Assembly (NCBI GenBank): GCA_030618905.1
Contig: JAUXCL010000167.1
Span: forward strand, 1-5,427
Length of the DNA: 5,427 bases
Reading direction: 5' to 3'
Source: Bacteroidales bacterium
Lineage (GTDB): Bacteria > Bacteroidota > Bacteroidia > Bacteroidales > B18-G4
Both the position numbers and the translations under genes were made by a program. This document shows, one piece after another, positions 1 to 5,427 of the stretch; the first letter of the stretch is position 1; every line of letters begins with the position of its first letter. The notes under the pieces are model-generated. The model ran no database searches, was not told where the DNA came from, and saw nothing but the letters and a program-made list of their open reading frames with translations.

Positions 1-594
1 GATGTTCAGAGGGTCGGGACCATGCAAAAAGGCTTCTTTATCTTCTGGCAAAAGATGTTTATTAATTCCACCGGGGATGGCACCTGTTCCATGGATCTTC
101 TTACCGGCAGTAGCCCGGATGATTTCCTGGCCGAATTTACGCATCATCACACCTTGTACTGCAAGGTCTTTATGTTCCAATGCCACTCCAATGATATTTC
201 TGATTGCCGGATCTGCATCGATTCCAAATAACAAATCGGGTGACACCAGGTGGAAAAAGTGCAGGGCATGCGACTGAAATATCTGACCATAATGCATCAG
301 GCGTCTCATTTTTTCACCTGTAGGTGTAAGTCCTTCACCTGTTCCAGCACCAACGATAACATCAAGTGCTTTCGCAGCAGCCAGATGATGGCTTACGGGG
401 CAAATTCCACATAAGCGCTGAACCAATACAGGAGCTTCCCAATAGGGTCTGCCCTGTACAAAACGTTCAAATCCTCTGAACTCAACAATATGTAACCTGG
501 AGTCAGTCACATTATTCTGATCATCAAGATGGATGGTGACCTTACCGTGCCCTTCAACACGGGTTACAGGTTCTATAGTGATTTTCTTTGACAT
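1..594 (-). CDS. hoxH: HoxH, large catalytic subunit of NAD-reducing [NiFe]-hydrogenase (C-terminus beyond window)
   Basis: This is the NiFe-containing subunit of the soluble bidirectional hydrogenase, where H2 is split or formed in the cytoplasm. The frame is open from the ATG at 594 to the left edge, giving 198 residues of a subunit that is usually about 480-490 aa. Seen: the N-terminal large-subunit signature PVTRVEGHG (residues 9-17) with Glu14, and the first metal-binding motif RLCGICPVSHH (60-70), in which Cys62 and Cys65 should ligate the NiFe centre and His69 is conserved. The segments EFRGFERFVQGRPYWEAP (38-55), EKMRRLMHYGQ (94-104) and HGTGAIPGGI (168-177) agree with HoxH as I remember it. 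The second CxxC motif and the C-terminal peptide removed by a HoxW-type protease lie outside the window and cannot be checked. The start is supported by AGGAG 9 bases upstream; the gene begins 15 bases after hoxY. The group 3d call is very likely because hoxF, hoxU and hoxY precede it. Confidence 0.96.
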   Translation of the reverse strand, partial: MSKKITIEPVTRVEGHGKVTIHLDDQNNVTDSRLHIVEFRGFERFVQGRPYWEAPVLVQRLCGICPVSHHLAAAKALDVIVGAGTGEGLTPTGEKMRRLMHYGQIFQSHALHFFHLVSPDLLFGIDADPAIRNIIGVALEHKDLAVQGVMMRKFGQEIIRATAGKKIHGTGAIPGGINKHLLPEDKEAFLHGPDPLNI

Positions 595-603
595 ATTTTA
601 TAT

Positions 604-608
604 CTCCT
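604..608 (-). promoter_or_regulatory. Shine-Dalgarno site of hoxH
   Basis: AGGAG on the minus strand lies 9 bases before the hoxH ATG (594), in the short gap after the hoxY stop. It fixes the hoxH start. It is notable because hoxF and hoxU in the same operon have no comparable site. Confidence 0.75.
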
Positions 609-609
609 A

Positions 610-1158
610 TTAATCAAATTTGACAACTTCATAAGGTAATTTCAGCTCATCGCCGGTGATAAGTGCCACGAGTGCATTCCATATCAGGTCTGCCGGTGGG
701 GGGCATCCTGGAAGAAAATAATCGATCTTCACAATCTCATGACAAGTATAGACCCTGTCAAGGATCATTGGCAACTCATCATCGCTGGGCAGGATCTTTT
801 CCTTATTTAATCCCACCGTCGGTCCGTTTATATAGGCTTCTTCGAGGCATTCTTTAACGGGGATGCCGTTTCTCAGGGCAGGCAAACCACCCATGATAGC
901 ACATTCGCCCACTGAAACAAGGATTTTGCAATTTTTCCTGAATTCCTTCAGCACTTCAATATTTTCACTATTGCAACACCCGCCTTCAATGAGGCCGATA
1001 TCACATTGCTTGGTAAAAGTCTTAATATCATCTACAGGAGACTTATTAAATTCTACTAATTCAATCAGCTCTAAGATCCTTTCATCAATATCCAAAAGAG
1101 ACATATGACAACCGAAGCATCCTGCAAGAGAAGTTGTTGCTAAAACTGGTTTACTCAT
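610..1158 (-). CDS. hoxY: HoxY, small subunit of NAD-reducing [NiFe]-hydrogenase
   Basis: HoxY passes electrons between the NiFe site in HoxH and the iron-sulfur chain in HoxU, through one proximal [4Fe-4S] cluster. The product is 182 aa, a normal length for the short HoxY type, which lacks the medial and distal cluster domain of membrane hydrogenases. Seen: LAGCFGCHMS (11-20) with Cys14 and Cys17, VGECAIMGG (83-91) with Cys86, and LPGCPPPAD (149-157) with Cys152. These four match the usual CxxC...GxC...GCPP ligand pattern of NiFe small subunits. An extra Cys pair (61-62) sits in EGGCCNSEN. There is no twin-arginine signal peptide, which fits a cytoplasmic enzyme. The ATG at 1158 has AGGAG 8 bases upstream. 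The gene starts 24 bases after the hoxU stop and ends 15 bases before hoxH, so it is surely co-transcribed with them. Confidence 0.96.
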   Translation of the reverse strand: MSKPVLATTSLAGCFGCHMSLLDIDERILELIELVEFNKSPVDDIKTFTKQCDIGLIEGGCCNSENIEVLKEFRKNCKILVSVGECAIMGGLPALRNGIPVKECLEEAYINGPTVGLNKEKILPSDDELPMILDRVYTCHEIVKIDYFLPGCPPPADLIWNALVALITGDELKLPYEVVKFD

Positions 1159-1166
1159 TTTGCTTT

Positions 1167-1171
1167 CTCCT
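1167..1171 (-). promoter_or_regulatory. Shine-Dalgarno site of hoxY
   Basis: AGGAG on the minus strand, 8 bases before the hoxY ATG (1158), inside the hoxU-hoxY gap. It supports the chosen start, which also places the first cluster cysteines at the expected distance (14 and 17) from the N-terminus. Confidence 0.75.
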
Positions 1172-1182
1172 ATATTTAATAA

Positions 1183-1887
1183 TTAATTATTTTCAATATC
1201 ACTACCAATCGGCTTCTTATCGAATTTCCGTTCTCCAATTGGGATATTATAACCTGTTTCTTTTTTCAGGATGGCTCCGACAGGGCAAATCTCCATGGCT
1301 TCCTTAGCTTCCTGCCCGGAAAATTGCGATGCGAGTTCATTATCCATCGAAACATATAGATGGTCTCCTCCCCTGCTGTTATAAGCAAACACATTTTTAC
1401 CATTTTTGGTAATGGTACGAATGCAGCGCTTGCACATGACACAGCGGTTGCGGTCATGATAAATCAACGCTGTGCTGGCATCAACACCCTTGATTGGAAA
1501 TTCATATGGAAATCTGGGTACCATCATCTGAAAACGATATCCAAGGGCCTGTAATTCACAGTTCCCACTTTTTTCACATGAGGGACAGAAATGATTTCCG
1601 GAAACAAACAATACTTCAATGATTGCCTTACGAAGCTCATTCAGGTCCGGGACGTCGTTTTCAACGATCATACCTTCAGCCACAGGTGTAGTACAAGCAG
1701 TCAGGTTTCTGCCATTCACTTTCACGTTACATACGCGGCATGATCCGGCTGGTTTTACACCGTCAACATGACATAGTGATGGAATGTAGACACCATTAGC
1801 CTTTGCAGCTTCAATAATTGATTGTCCAGGCTCGGCATAACAATCTTTCCCATCAATGACAAATTTTATTTTATCGTTATTATTCAT
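1183..1887 (-). CDS. hoxU: HoxU, iron-sulfur diaphorase subunit of NAD-reducing hydrogenase
   Basis: HoxU is homologous to the N-terminal part of complex I NuoG and conducts electrons between HoxF (FMN) and HoxY. Numbered from the ATG at 1887 (234 aa): a plant-type [2Fe-2S] ferredoxin domain with Cys39, Cys50, Cys53 and Cys65; a His/Cys [4Fe-4S] site in GNHFCPSCEKSGNCELQ with His99, Cys101, Cys104 and Cys110; and a further [4Fe-4S] site formed by RCVMCKRC (Cys149, 152, 155) with Cys201 in ICPVGA. The tail (GYNIPIGERKF) also looks like HoxU. The frame stays open upstream to a TTG at 1911, which would add 8 residues (242 aa). I prefer the ATG because 234 aa is the length I remember for Cupriavidus HoxU and the homology begins just after it. 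Neither start has a clear Shine-Dalgarno site. The ATG is 30 bases after the hoxF stop. Confidence 0.95.
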   Translation of the reverse strand: MNNNDKIKFVIDGKDCYAEPGQSIIEAAKANGVYIPSLCHVDGVKPAGSCRVCNVKVNGRNLTACTTPVAEGMIVENDVPDLNELRKAIIEVLFVSGNHFCPSCEKSGNCELQALGYRFQMMVPRFPYEFPIKGVDASTALIYHDRNRCVMCKRCIRTITKNGKNVFAYNSRGGDHLYVSMDNELASQFSGQEAKEAMEICPVGAILKKETGYNIPIGERKFDKKPIGSDIENN

Positions 1888-1917
1888 ATTGTTTAATGCT
1901 TTAATGTTCAAACTTAA

Positions 1918-3717
1918 TTAATGAGCTTTGATATTGGGGACTCTACCAACAATTTCACATGAATCGGCAACTGCTTTCTCCATGTCGAAAGTAGAAATGA
2001 ATTCTTCGTCAGTTTTTATCAGGTCTTCGTATAAATTCCTGAAGTTTTCAATAGTTGTAAGGATAGGATTGGCCGCTGTTTGTCCCAGGCCACACCTGTT
2101 GGCTTCCTTTTCAAACTTTCCCCAGGCATATAGTTCATCTATATCGCTCTTTACACCGTTTCCACTCATGATCTTCAATAATTTGTTTTTCAGGATCACG
2201 GTGAGCGAACGACATGGTCCACAGGAACTGCATGATTCTTCGATAAAGAATTCCATGAAATTCAGCACGAAATCTTTGAGTAAATCACGGTTCTTTCCTA
2301 TGACAATCATGGAGCCACCGGTTGCAATATCTTCAAAAGCAATAATCCTGTTGAACTGTGATGGATTGATACATGTACCGGATGGTCCTCCAACTTGTAC
2401 TGCCTGAACAGATGATGCACCAACCATGTCAAGCATTTCCTTGATGGTCATTCCCCATTCAATTTCATATACACCTGCATTTTTACAATCACCCGAAATA
2501 CTCAACAGCTTGGTCCCGGCTGATTCTTTAGTACCCATCGCCTTGAACCAATCAGACCCGTTTAAGATGATCTTGACAATGGAACCCAGGGTCTCAACAT
2601 TATTGACAACAGTAGGCATATTTTTGTACCCTTTCTGCACAGGGAACGGAGGACGGTTTCTGGGTTCTCCACGTTTTCCTTCCAGGGATTCGATCAAACC
2701 AGATTCCTCCCCGCAAATATAGGCTCCTGCTCCCAGCTGGATCCTGATATCAAAATTAAAACCGGCTTTCCCGGCAATATTGTTACCCAGAAGATTCAGG
2801 TTGCGCATTTGCTGCAAAACATTCTCCAGGTAATCTTTCATGTATTTGTATTCGTATCGGAGATAAAGAATGCCTTCTTTGGCATTCAAAGCATACCCGG
2901 CTATGATCATTCCCTCAAATAATAGTTTTGGAAGTTCAGTCAGGATCACCCGCTCTTTAAAAGTTCCTGGTTCTCCCTCATCAGCATTACAAACCAGGTA
3001 AATTTCCTCTCCCCCTGATTGACGACAGAATTCCCATTTCAATCCTGCAGGAAATCCAGCGCCTCCACGGCCACGGATATTGGACTTCTTAACTTCATCA
3101 ATAATATGCTCAGGAGTGCAATCAACTGTCCTTCTTATTGCCATCCCAACTTCATAGTCGGAAAAGAGAACCGGGCCTTTTTTGCGGATATTGTTATTGA
3201 CCATAGATTGTATATCCTGATTTTTACCATCTCCGTACTCTCCATGCAATTCATGAATATCCTTTCCGTTTTTGAAACCCTTTACCAGCTCTTTAACTTT
3301 AGCAGGGGTCAGTTTTGTAAAGACCACGCCATTGATAAGTGCCGCAGGTTCCTGGTCGTTCATACCAATATCAGCGGTGTCCCATAATCCAATCAAACCA
3401 TCATCGCTCACCGAATTAAAACCGGTACCCACCTCCTTTTCAAAAGCTTTCGCGACATCTTCTCTGCCCATGATATTGGCGACAGCACTATTGTTCAGGT
3501 AAATAGCGAACTTGCCGGCTGGCTCTTTGGTGAAGAAATGATAAAAGCTCATTGTTTGTTCCACATCAACCCTGGAGATATCGAGATGATCTGCAATAAC
3601 ATCAATAGCTTCAGCAGGTACGCAATTGTATACACCCTGAATGTCAAGGAGGATATCCATTAAGCGTCCTCTGTCATTACTGTACTTTTTAATTAAACTT
3701 TGGATTTTTTCTTTCAT
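1918..3717 (-). CDS. hoxF: HoxF, NADH/FMN diaphorase subunit with fused NuoE-like domain
   Basis: HoxF oxidises NADH or reduces NAD+ at FMN and exchanges electrons with HoxU. The length of 599 aa is close to that of Cupriavidus-type HoxF (about 600). Residues 1-150 are a NuoE-like thioredoxin-fold domain (SFYHFFTKEPAGK, 57-69), but every expected [2Fe-2S] cysteine is replaced, so this domain probably carries no cluster. Residues about 185-420 are the NuoF-like FMN/NAD domain, with the glycine-rich GRGGAGFPAGLKW (216-228), NADEGEPGTFK (244-254) and GAYICGEESG (331-340). An SLBB-like segment follows, then the C-terminal [4Fe-4S] domain with SCSSCGPC (Cys496, 499, 502) and Cys542 in RCGLGQ. The ATG at 3717 is the first in the operon, preceded by no clear Shine-Dalgarno site but by a candidate Bacteroidota promoter at 3778-3808. 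A complex I NuoEF fusion is excluded by the adjoining hoxU, hoxY and hoxH. Confidence 0.96.
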   Translation of the reverse strand: MKEKIQSLIKKYSNDRGRLMDILLDIQGVYNCVPAEAIDVIADHLDISRVDVEQTMSFYHFFTKEPAGKFAIYLNNSAVANIMGREDVAKAFEKEVGTGFNSVSDDGLIGLWDTADIGMNDQEPAALINGVVFTKLTPAKVKELVKGFKNGKDIHELHGEYGDGKNQDIQSMVNNNIRKKGPVLFSDYEVGMAIRRTVDCTPEHIIDEVKKSNIRGRGGAGFPAGLKWEFCRQSGGEEIYLVCNADEGEPGTFKERVILTELPKLLFEGMIIAGYALNAKEGILYLRYEYKYMKDYLENVLQQMRNLNLLGNNIAGKAGFNFDIRIQLGAGAYICGEESGLIESLEGKRGEPRNRPPFPVQKGYKNMPTVVNNVETLGSIVKIILNGSDWFKAMGTKESAGTKLLSISGDCKNAGVYEIEWGMTIKEMLDMVGASSVQAVQVGGPSGTCINPSQFNRIIAFEDIATGGSMIVIGKNRDLLKDFVLNFMEFFIEESCSSCGPCRSLTVILKNKLLKIMSGNGVKSDIDELYAWGKFEKEANRCGLGQTAANPILTTIENFRNLYEDLIKTDEEFISTFDMEKAVADSCEIVGRVPNIKAH

Positions 3718-3760
3718 ACAAAAACAAATTGAGGGAAATTAAAAATTCTGCAAACTCCTG

Positions 3761-3786
3761 TTAATTTTTTAACAACGCAAAATTAA
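3761..3786. repeat. 8-bp inverted repeat overlapping the candidate hox promoter
   Basis: TTAATTTT (3761-3768) and AAAATTAA (3779-3786) are perfect reverse complements separated by 10 bases. The right arm overlaps the candidate -7 element, and the left arm falls in the presumed early transcript. It could be an operator or a weak hairpin. It is entirely A/T in a 24% GC region, where such repeats arise easily by chance. Confidence 0.3.
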
Positions 3787-3808
3787 TTTTCTTTTTATTA
3801 CAAGCAAC
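3778..3808 (-). promoter_or_regulatory. Candidate Bacteroidota-type promoter of the hox operon
   Basis: On the minus strand, GTTG (3808-3805) is followed by a 19-base spacer and TAATTTTG (3785-3778). This fits the Bacteroidota primary-sigma pattern of a TTG-containing -33 element, 19-21 bases, then TAnnTTTG. The predicted transcript would start near 3771, giving a leader of about 55 bases before the hoxF ATG. It is the only exact TAnnTTTG on this strand between the hoxF start and 3900. The motif is short and the region AT-rich, so this is a proposal rather than a demonstrated promoter. Confidence 0.45.
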
Positions 3809-3957
3809 CCGCATAAAAAATTTAGAACCATTTCAAATTATACCATATATAACAGGTAAAATTAAGACATTTTTCCAGTTCGAAAAAATGATTAAAATAA
3901 TTTCTTTAAACCGGCACACTGAATCGAATTTTTTCATATATTTATTACTGATAATCA

Positions 3958-3990
3958 ATGAATAGCAATATACCAGCCCCACTGGCATGA
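3958..3990 (+). other. Possible 10-codon leader ORF overlapping the next start codon
   Basis: ATG at 3958 opens a ten-codon frame (MNSNIPAPLA) whose TGA at 3988-3990 overlaps the ATG of the downstream membrane-protein gene in the form ATGA. Such overlaps are typical of translational coupling. There is no Shine-Dalgarno site before it and the frame is very short, so chance is the default explanation. Confidence 0.15.
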
Positions 3991-4388
3991 GCAATCCGGA
4001 AAAAATTGGCAAATGGTTGAAAATACTACTGTATCTATTTACTATTCACTCTTTTACAGCAGGTGTTTTATTAATTATCTTGCCATCTGAATCCCTGATG
4101 TATTTTGGATTCGAAACAATCAATCGTTTTTTTACAACCCAAAGCGGTGTCTTTCACATTGTCATGGCTGTTTGCTATCTGCTGTCAGCACTAAAACTGA
4201 ATGAAGCCTCCCTGATGATTCATTTCATCATCATTGCTAAATTCCTGGCAGCTATTTTTCTTTTGACATATTATTTTTTTGTAACCCATATTTTGTTCGT
4301 TTTGATTTTTGGATTTGGCGACCTGGCAATGGCCATCATATTGTTCATGATCTATTCATTGTATAAAAGGGAGAATCATCATCAATAA
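3987..4388 (+). CDS. Small four-helix membrane protein of unknown function
   Basis: I do not recognise a family with confidence. The 133-aa product has four hydrophobic stretches long enough to cross the membrane: about 11-32, 50-69, 76-97 and 101-125. They are joined by short loops, with a basic N-terminal stretch (KIGKWLK) and a basic, His-containing tail (YKRENHHQ). By the positive-inside tendency both ends would be cytoplasmic. The only cysteine is Cys63, and no catalytic motif or cleavable signal peptide is evident; the GDLAMA motif (111-116) opens the last helix. The overall shape resembles the many small uncharacterised four-helix proteins of Bacteroidota. The ATG at 3987 has no Shine-Dalgarno site. 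Its TAA stop shares a base with the ATG of the next gene, so the two are probably co-translated and the protein may serve the same pathway as the epimerase-like enzyme. Confidence 0.8.
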   Translation: MSNPEKIGKWLKILLYLFTIHSFTAGVLLIILPSESLMYFGFETINRFFTTQSGVFHIVMAVCYLLSALKLNEASLMIHFIIIAKFLAAIFLLTYYFFVTHILFVLIFGFGDLAMAIILFMIYSLYKRENHHQ

Positions 4389-5427
4389 TGAAATATAAGC
4401 AACAGACCATTATTGTTACCGGAGCCTCCGGCTTTATCGGAAAAAGTTTTCTTGAATATACCAAGGACAGGTTCTCCATAATTGGCATTGCGAGGAGATC
4501 GGGTCATGAAGCCGGTATTCCTTATCATCCAAATATTCAATGGATCCAATGGGATATTTCCAATGGGGACCTGATCAATGAAATTGCAGATTACATCAGG
4601 GAGCAGGGCGGAGCAGATTTTGTTGTCCACCTGGCGGGTTATTATGACTATGATTATAAAGACAAACCTGAATACTTCAGCACCAATATCCAGGGAACGA
4701 AGAATGTCCTGGAATTATCAAAATTATTGCAGGTTAAGCGATTCATTTTTGCAAGCTCAGTCGCAGCATGTGAATTTCCTGCAAAAGGAAAGGTCGTTGA
4801 TGAACTCACGCCATTGGATGCCAAATATTCTTATGCTGAAAGTAAACGCAAGGGCGAGGAATTGCTTCAGGAATATAGCGAATTTGTGCCTGGATCATCA
4901 GTAAGATTTGCAGCAATTTTCAGTGACTGGTGTGAATTTGCGCCCCTCTACAAATTTGTTTCCACATGGTTATCAAAACAATGGAACCATAATATATTGG
5001 GAGGTAAGGGTAAGTCAGCCATTACTTATCTTCATATCATTGATCTCATAAAGCTGCTACTGACCATCATCAAAAAAAGTGATACTCTCCCTGCTTATGA
5101 CACTTACATCGCCAGTCCGGATACCCCGGTGAATCACCTGGATTTATTCATGACCTCTACCAGGGAATATTTTGGCCAGGGCAAAAAACCCATGATGGTT
5201 CCGAAGGCATTTGCCTATCCCGGAATCATCGTAAGGAATTCAATGCATCGTATAGGTTTGATTACAAAACCCTTCGAACAGCTATGGATGCTAAAGTATG
5301 TTGACCAGGAACTTAAGATTGATGCCTCATACACAAGATCACAATTAAACTGGGTGCCTACTCCAAGATACCTGATTCTCAGAAGGATGCTTTTTTTATT
5401 GGTGAACAATAAAAATTTTCCCAATGA
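4388..5427 (+). CDS. NAD-dependent epimerase/dehydratase family protein (extended SDR; C-terminus beyond window)
   Basis: This is an extended short-chain dehydrogenase/reductase with a Rossmann fold, predicted to bind NAD(P) and to act on a nucleotide sugar or a similar hydroxyl/keto substrate; the substrate cannot be told. Seen in 346 uninterrupted residues: the cofactor motif TGASGFIG (11-18), Asp56 in WDIS, HLAG (81-84), Asn100 in STNIQGT, the active-site Ser region FASSVAA (121-127), and the catalytic pair YAESK (Tyr149, Lys153). Later come VRFAAIFSD (172-180) and YLHIIDLIKLL (214-224), where this family contacts substrate, and a terminal NWVPTPRY (321-328) like the W-x-P motif near the end of extended SDRs. 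The frame is still open at the right edge, so at least a short tail is missing. The ATG at 4388 overlaps the upstream stop codon by one base, implying coupled translation. No transmembrane segment is obvious. Confidence 0.9.
   Translation, partial: MKYKQQTIIVTGASGFIGKSFLEYTKDRFSIIGIARRSGHEAGIPYHPNIQWIQWDISNGDLINEIADYIREQGGADFVVHLAGYYDYDYKDKPEYFSTNIQGTKNVLELSKLLQVKRFIFASSVAACEFPAKGKVVDELTPLDAKYSYAESKRKGEELLQEYSEFVPGSSVRFAAIFSDWCEFAPLYKFVSTWLSKQWNHNILGGKGKSAITYLHIIDLIKLLLTIIKKSDTLPAYDTYIASPDTPVNHLDLFMTSTREYFGQGKKPMMVPKAFAYPGIIVRNSMHRIGLITKPFEQLWMLKYVDQELKIDASYTRSQLNWVPTPRYLILRRMLFLLVNNKNFPN

Larger units (their letters stand above)
3718..3986. other. AT-rich divergent intergenic region
   Basis: This 269-base gap separates the leftward hox operon from the rightward membrane-protein and epimerase pair, so it must hold promoters for both. 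Only 58 of the 240 bases in 3721-3960 are G or C (24%), well below the flanking genes. I see no gene of normal size, no tRNA-like fold and no GC-rich terminator hairpin. The features I can point to are a candidate minus-strand promoter, an AT-only inverted repeat and a 10-codon ORF touching the rightward gene. On the plus strand there is no TTTG anywhere in the gap, so no full Bacteroidota -7 element is visible for the rightward genes. Confidence 0.8.

Noticed and set aside
1575..1620. HoxU histidine ligand spacing His-x-Cys-x2-Cys-x5-Cys differs from the His-x3-Cys of NuoG.
   Set aside because: From memory, Cupriavidus HoxU has the same GNHxCPSCEKSG segment, so this is normal for HoxU and not a peculiarity of this gene.
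1928..2407. 159-codon open frame on the plus strand, antisense to hoxF.
   Set aside because: It is fully inside the strongly conserved C-terminal part of hoxF, and its translation shows no domain or sensible composition. It is a shadow of the real gene, as are the plus-strand frames at 2426-2722 and 3019-3387.
1183..3717. Complex I (NuoEFG) or NAD-dependent formate dehydrogenase diaphorase as an alternative identity for the two upstream genes.
   Set aside because: The short HoxU without the long molybdopterin-type NuoG domain, and the directly following hoxY and hoxH, make a hydrogenase the only consistent reading.
3945..3958. FNR/CRP-like site TTACT-N4-ATCAA in the divergent intergenic region.
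   Set aside because: Only 8 of 10 positions match TTGAT-N4-ATCAA, and it lies about 230 bases from hoxF and beyond the candidate hox promoter. In such AT-rich DNA this is weak.
4382..4630. 82-codon minus-strand frame, and a similar 69-codon frame at 5215-5424, opposite the SDR gene.
   Set aside because: Both are antisense to a continuous SDR coding frame with conserved motifs, and neither translation resembles a protein family.

Overview
The window carries two divergent gene blocks separated by a 269-base AT-rich gap. It most likely comes from a member of the Bacteroidota. The evidence is moderate GC content, several genes without a Shine-Dalgarno site, and a good match to the Bacteroidota -33/-7 promoter (TTG, 19 bases, TAnnTTTG) upstream of the first hydrogenase gene. 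This taxonomic call is an inference.

Left block (minus strand, 3717 down to 1): an operon in the order hoxF-hoxU-hoxY-hoxH, encoding a soluble bidirectional NAD-reducing [NiFe]-hydrogenase (group 3d). HoxF (599 aa, with a NuoE-like domain fused at its N-terminus) is the NADH/FMN module. HoxU (234 aa) is the iron-sulfur wire. HoxY (182 aa) holds the proximal cluster, and HoxH holds the NiFe site. HoxH is cut by the left edge of the window; only its first 198 residues are present. The layout (fused HoxF, no separate hoxE) resembles the Cupriavidus/Ralstonia-type enzyme rather than the cyanobacterial HoxEFUYH enzyme. Intergenic gaps are 30, 24 and 15 bases, so co-transcription is likely. Together the four subunits would interconvert NADH + H+ and NAD+ + H2 in the cytoplasm, either disposing of electrons during fermentation or recovering them from H2.

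Middle (3718-3986): an intergenic region with 24% GC over 3721-3960. It holds a candidate hox promoter, an 8-bp inverted repeat overlapping that promoter's -7 element, and a possible 10-codon leader ORF whose stop overlaps the start of the rightward gene.

Right block (plus strand, 3987 to the right edge): a 133-aa protein with four predicted membrane helices and no recognised family, overlapping by one base (TAATG) an extended short-chain dehydrogenase/reductase of the NAD-dependent epimerase/dehydratase type. The latter runs off the right edge after 346 residues. Nothing in the sequence ties this pair functionally to the hydrogenase.

I found no RNA gene, mobile element or CRISPR array. The hydrogenase is a known system. 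The most notable feature is the complete loss of cluster-ligand cysteines in HoxF's NuoE-like domain, which is itself probably a trait of this HoxF type.
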